DNA from: an uncultured Pseudoalteromonas sp.
GTDB lineage: Bacteria; Pseudomonadota; Gammaproteobacteria; Enterobacterales; Alteromonadaceae
Length of the DNA stretch: 64,000 nucleotides
Assembly (NCBI GenBank): GCA_947493455.1
Contig: CANLRB010000016.1
Location: forward strand, 42,377-106,376
Direction of reading: 5' to 3'
Under the pieces are notes generated by a model, which searched no databases, was not told where the DNA came from, and saw only the letters and a program-made list of their open reading frames with translations. Position 1 is the first letter of the stretch. The number at the start of each line of letters is the position of its first letter. The position numbers were made by a program, and so were the translations under genes. Positions 61,768-64,000 of the stretch are shown piece by piece.

Positions 61768-62388
61768 ATGGCAAGATATTTGGGCCCTAAGCTCAAGCTA
61801 AGTCGTCGTGAAGGTACTGACCTGTTCCTTAAGAGCGGCGTTAGAGCTATCGACTCTAAATGTAAACTTGAGACAGCACCAGGTCAACACGGCGCTCGTA
61901 AGGGTCGCCTATCTGACTACGGTTTACAATTACGTGAAAAGCAAAAAGTTCGTCGTATCTACGGTGTACTAGAAAAGCAATTCCGTAACTACTACAAAGA
62001 AGCTGCTCGTCTTAAAGGCAACACAGGTGAAAACCTACTTCAACTTCTAGAACAGCGTTTAGATAACGTTGTATATCGCATGGGTTTTGCGAGCACACGT
62101 GCTGAAGCGCGTCAGCTTGTAAGCCACAAAGCGATCATGGTTAATGGTACTGTTGTAAACATTCCTTCATTCGTAGTTTCGGCTGAAGATGTTGTTGTTA
62201 TTCGTGAAAAAGCGAAAAAACAAGCACGTATCGTTGCAGCTCTAGAATTGGCAGATCAACGTGAGAAGCCAACTTGGGTTGAAGTAGACAGCAAGAAGCT
62301 AGAAGGTACGTTTAAGCGTTTACCTGAGCGTTCTGACCTGTCTGCAGAAATTAATGAACAGCTAATCGTCGAACTTTACTCGAAGTAA
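61768..62388 (+). CDS. rpsD: 30S ribosomal protein S4
   Basis: 206 residues. [42 protein letters not shown] start and the S4 RNA-binding domain ([30 protein letters not shown]). Primary 16S binder and operon repressor in E. coli. GGAG precedes the ATG. Confidence 0.98.
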   Translation: MARYLGPKLKLSRREGTDLFLKSGVRAIDSKCKLETAPGQHGARKGRLSDYGLQLREKQKVRRIYGVLEKQFRNYYKEAARLKGNTGENLLQLLEQRLDNVVYRMGFASTRAEARQLVSHKAIMVNGTVVNIPSFVVSAEDVVVIREKAKKQARIVAALELADQREKPTWVEVDSKKLEGTFKRLPERSDLSAEINEQLIVELYSK

Positions 62389-62413
62389 AGTTAACAGATA
62401 AGAGAGGATACAC

Positions 62414-63400
62414 ATGCAGGGTTCTGTAACCGAATTCCTAAAGCCAAGATTAGTCGATATCGACGCTATTAACCCAACACGTTCTAAAGTTGTTTTAGAG
62501 CCGTTAGAGCGTGGCTTTGGTCATACTCTTGGGAATGCACTACGCCGCATTTTATTGTCATCTATGCCAGGTTGCGCAGTGACAGAAGTTGAAATTGATG
62601 GTGTGTTGCATGAATACAGCGCGAAAGAAGGCGTTCAAGAAGACATCATTGAAATCTTGTTAAACCTAAAAGGTTTAGCTGTATCGTTAGAAGGTAAAGA
62701 TGAAGTTTTTCTTACCCTGACTAAGTCTGGTGTTGGCCCTGTTACTGCCGCTGACATTCAGCATGATGACAGTGTTGAAATTTCAAATCCAGAACATGTG
62801 ATTTGTCATTTAACAACTGACAACAGCGATATCAGCATGCGCATTCGTGTTCAACGCGGTCGTGGTTATGTACCAGCGTCGAACCGTATATCCTCTGAAG
62901 ACGATGAGCGTCCAATCGGTCGTTTGTTGCTAGATGCTTCATATAGCCCGGTTGAGCGTATTGCGTACTCGGTTGAATCAGCACGTGTTGAGCAACGTAC
63001 AGATTTAGATAAGCTAATCATCGACATGGAGACGAACGGTACAATTGATCCTGAAGAGGCAATTCGTCGTGCGTCAACTATTCTTGCTGAGCAATTAGAT
63101 GCATTCGTAGATTTACGTGATGTAACTGAGCCAGAAGAAAAAGAAGAGAAGCCGGAGTTTGATCCGATTCTACTTCGCCCTGTAGATGATTTAGAACTAA
63201 CAGTACGTTCTGCAAACTGCTTGAAAGCCGAGCAAATTCAATATATCGGTGATCTTGTTCAGCGCACTGAAGTTGAACTTCTTAAAACGCCAAACCTTGG
63301 TAAGAAGTCACTTACAGAAATTAAAGACGTGCTTGCATCACGTGGTCTATCTCTAGGTATGCGCCTAGAAAATTGGCCGCCAGCAAGCTTAGCTGAATAA
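62414..63400 (+). CDS. rpoA: DNA-directed RNA polymerase alpha subunit
   Basis: 328 residues. The N-terminal dimerisation domain has [32 protein letters not shown]. The C-terminal domain, which binds UP elements and activators, has [71 protein letters not shown]. Typical gammaproteobacterial length and linker. Confidence 0.98.
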   Translation: MQGSVTEFLKPRLVDIDAINPTRSKVVLEPLERGFGHTLGNALRRILLSSMPGCAVTEVEIDGVLHEYSAKEGVQEDIIEILLNLKGLAVSLEGKDEVFLTLTKSGVGPVTAADIQHDDSVEISNPEHVICHLTTDNSDISMRIRVQRGRGYVPASNRISSEDDERPIGRLLLDASYSPVERIAYSVESARVEQRTDLDKLIIDMETNGTIDPEEAIRRASTILAEQLDAFVDLRDVTEPEEKEEKPEFDPILLRPVDDLELTVRSANCLKAEQIQYIGDLVQRTEVELLKTPNLGKKSLTEIKDVLASRGLSLGMRLENWPPASLAE

Positions 63401-63434
63401 TCAACGATTTAAGTTTAGTTAGAAGGATAGGGTC

Positions 63435-63836
63435 ATGCGCCATCGCAAGAGTGGTCGTCAATTAAACCGTAACAGCAGTCATCGTAAAGCGATGTTCAGC
63501 AACATGGCAGGTTCTTTGGTGAAACATGAAATCATCAAAACAACTTTGCCAAAAGCAAAAGAGTTACGTCGTGTAATTGAACCTTTAATCACACTGGCTA
63601 AGACTGATAGCGTAGCAAACCGTCGTTTAGCGTTTGCTCGCACGCGTGATAAAGAAGTTGTTGGTAAATTGTTCTCAGAAATCGGTCCTCGTTTCGCGGA
63701 TCGTCCAGGTGGCTACACTCGTATTCTTAAGTGTGGTTTCCGTGCTGGTGACAACGCACCTATGGCTTACATTGAACTACTAGATCGCCCAGTTGCGACT
63801 GAAGAAGTTCAAGAAGACGCACAGTCTGCAGAGTAA
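63435..63836 (+). CDS. rplQ: 50S ribosomal protein L17
   Basis: 133 residues. [56 protein letters not shown] start. Last gene of the alpha operon, with a short acidic tail ([11 protein letters not shown]). AAGGA precedes the ATG. Confidence 0.98.
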   Translation: MRHRKSGRQLNRNSSHRKAMFSNMAGSLVKHEIIKTTLPKAKELRRVIEPLITLAKTDSVANRRLAFARTRDKEVVGKLFSEIGPRFADRPGGYTRILKCGFRAGDNAPMAYIELLDRPVATEEVQEDAQSAE

Positions 63837-63850
63837 GATTTAAAATATTG

Positions 63851-63878
63851 AAAAGCCGAGCATTTGCTCGGCTTTTTT
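63851..63878 (+). terminator. Intrinsic terminator of the alpha operon
   Basis: AAAAGCCGAG/CTCGGCTTTT, a 10-bp stem with a 6-base loop, followed by TT. It ends the alpha operon after rplQ. Confidence 0.93.
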
Positions 63879-63916
63879 CGTAATTGGGGTTGTCGATTAC
63901 TTTTACCCTTATAAAA

Positions 63917-64000
63917 TCTACTTATCTACTTATCTACTTATCTACTTATCTACTTATCTACTTATCTACTTATCTACTTATCTACTTATCTACTTATCTA
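63917..64000. repeat. Octanucleotide tandem repeat TCTACTTA, runs off the window
   Basis: At least ten and a half uninterrupted identical copies of TCTACTTA occupy 84 bases up to the window end. It starts about 80 bases after rplQ and 39 bases after its terminator. No coding frame is visible within the window. Its full length and what follows are not known. Confidence 0.95.

Noticed and set aside
63917-64000. Possible CRISPR array at the window end
   Set aside because: The unit is 8 bases with no spacers; it is a simple tandem repeat.

Overview
The window looks like chromosomal DNA of a marine gammaproteobacterium of the Alteromonadales, most likely Pseudoalteromonas. The grounds are the low G+C, AT-rich intergenic DNA, the YihG, YbdG, YiaD and SpeA/SpeE type proteins, and a gammaproteobacterial spc-alpha ribosomal gene order. 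I assign the genus from general resemblance only; no database was searched.

Layout. 1-9.2 kb: a truncated chemoreceptor, then mostly minus-strand housekeeping and accessory genes (dps, a lipase-like protein, yaeQ, two GNAT acetyltransferases, an esterase, an FGE-sulfatase-domain protein), interrupted by ylqF/rbgA. A 69-residue membrane protein sits behind what looks like an FNR-class promoter. 9.5-12.4 kb: a membrane-anchored winged-helix regulator and a solute-binding-like protein. 12.35-12.75 kb: a gene-free stretch that holds the strongest non-coding signal of the window. It is a minus-strand transcription unit with a near-consensus sigma70 promoter, two Fur boxes, a RyhB-like core, a long stem and a perfect intrinsic terminator; a second structured plus-strand unit follows. 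12.8-20.3 kb: GFA and dienelactone-hydrolase-like genes, divergent polyamine genes speE/speA, and a three-gene membrane operon (two YihG-type acyltransferases and a YbdG-type channel).

20.3-33.3 kb: a pair of LytS-like sensor kinases, one lacking its catalytic parts; chrA; lipoproteins; and a sulfur-linked divergent locus (rhodanese + DUF2892 against an ArsR-family regulator, an RND pump and its adaptor); then an iodotyrosine-deiodinase-like nitroreductase. 33.5-45.4 kb: ahpC-ahpF, an ABC ATPase with a permease fused to an M1 peptidase, a FAH hydrolase, two Bor-like lipoproteins, purT and two tandem orphan solute-binding proteins. 45.4-55 kb: a TorF-like porin, an unrecognised 389-residue protein, a dimethylformamidase-like lipoprotein, a MocR-type regulator without its PLP lysine divergent from a double GNAT protein, asmA, and a cluster of dispersed intergenic repeats.

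55.3-63.9 kb: the spc operon (rplN to rpmJ) and the alpha operon (rpsM to rplQ), complete and in canonical order, but with no S10-operon genes directly upstream. The window ends inside an octanucleotide tandem repeat. I found no tRNA, rRNA, CRISPR array, insertion sequence or prophage.
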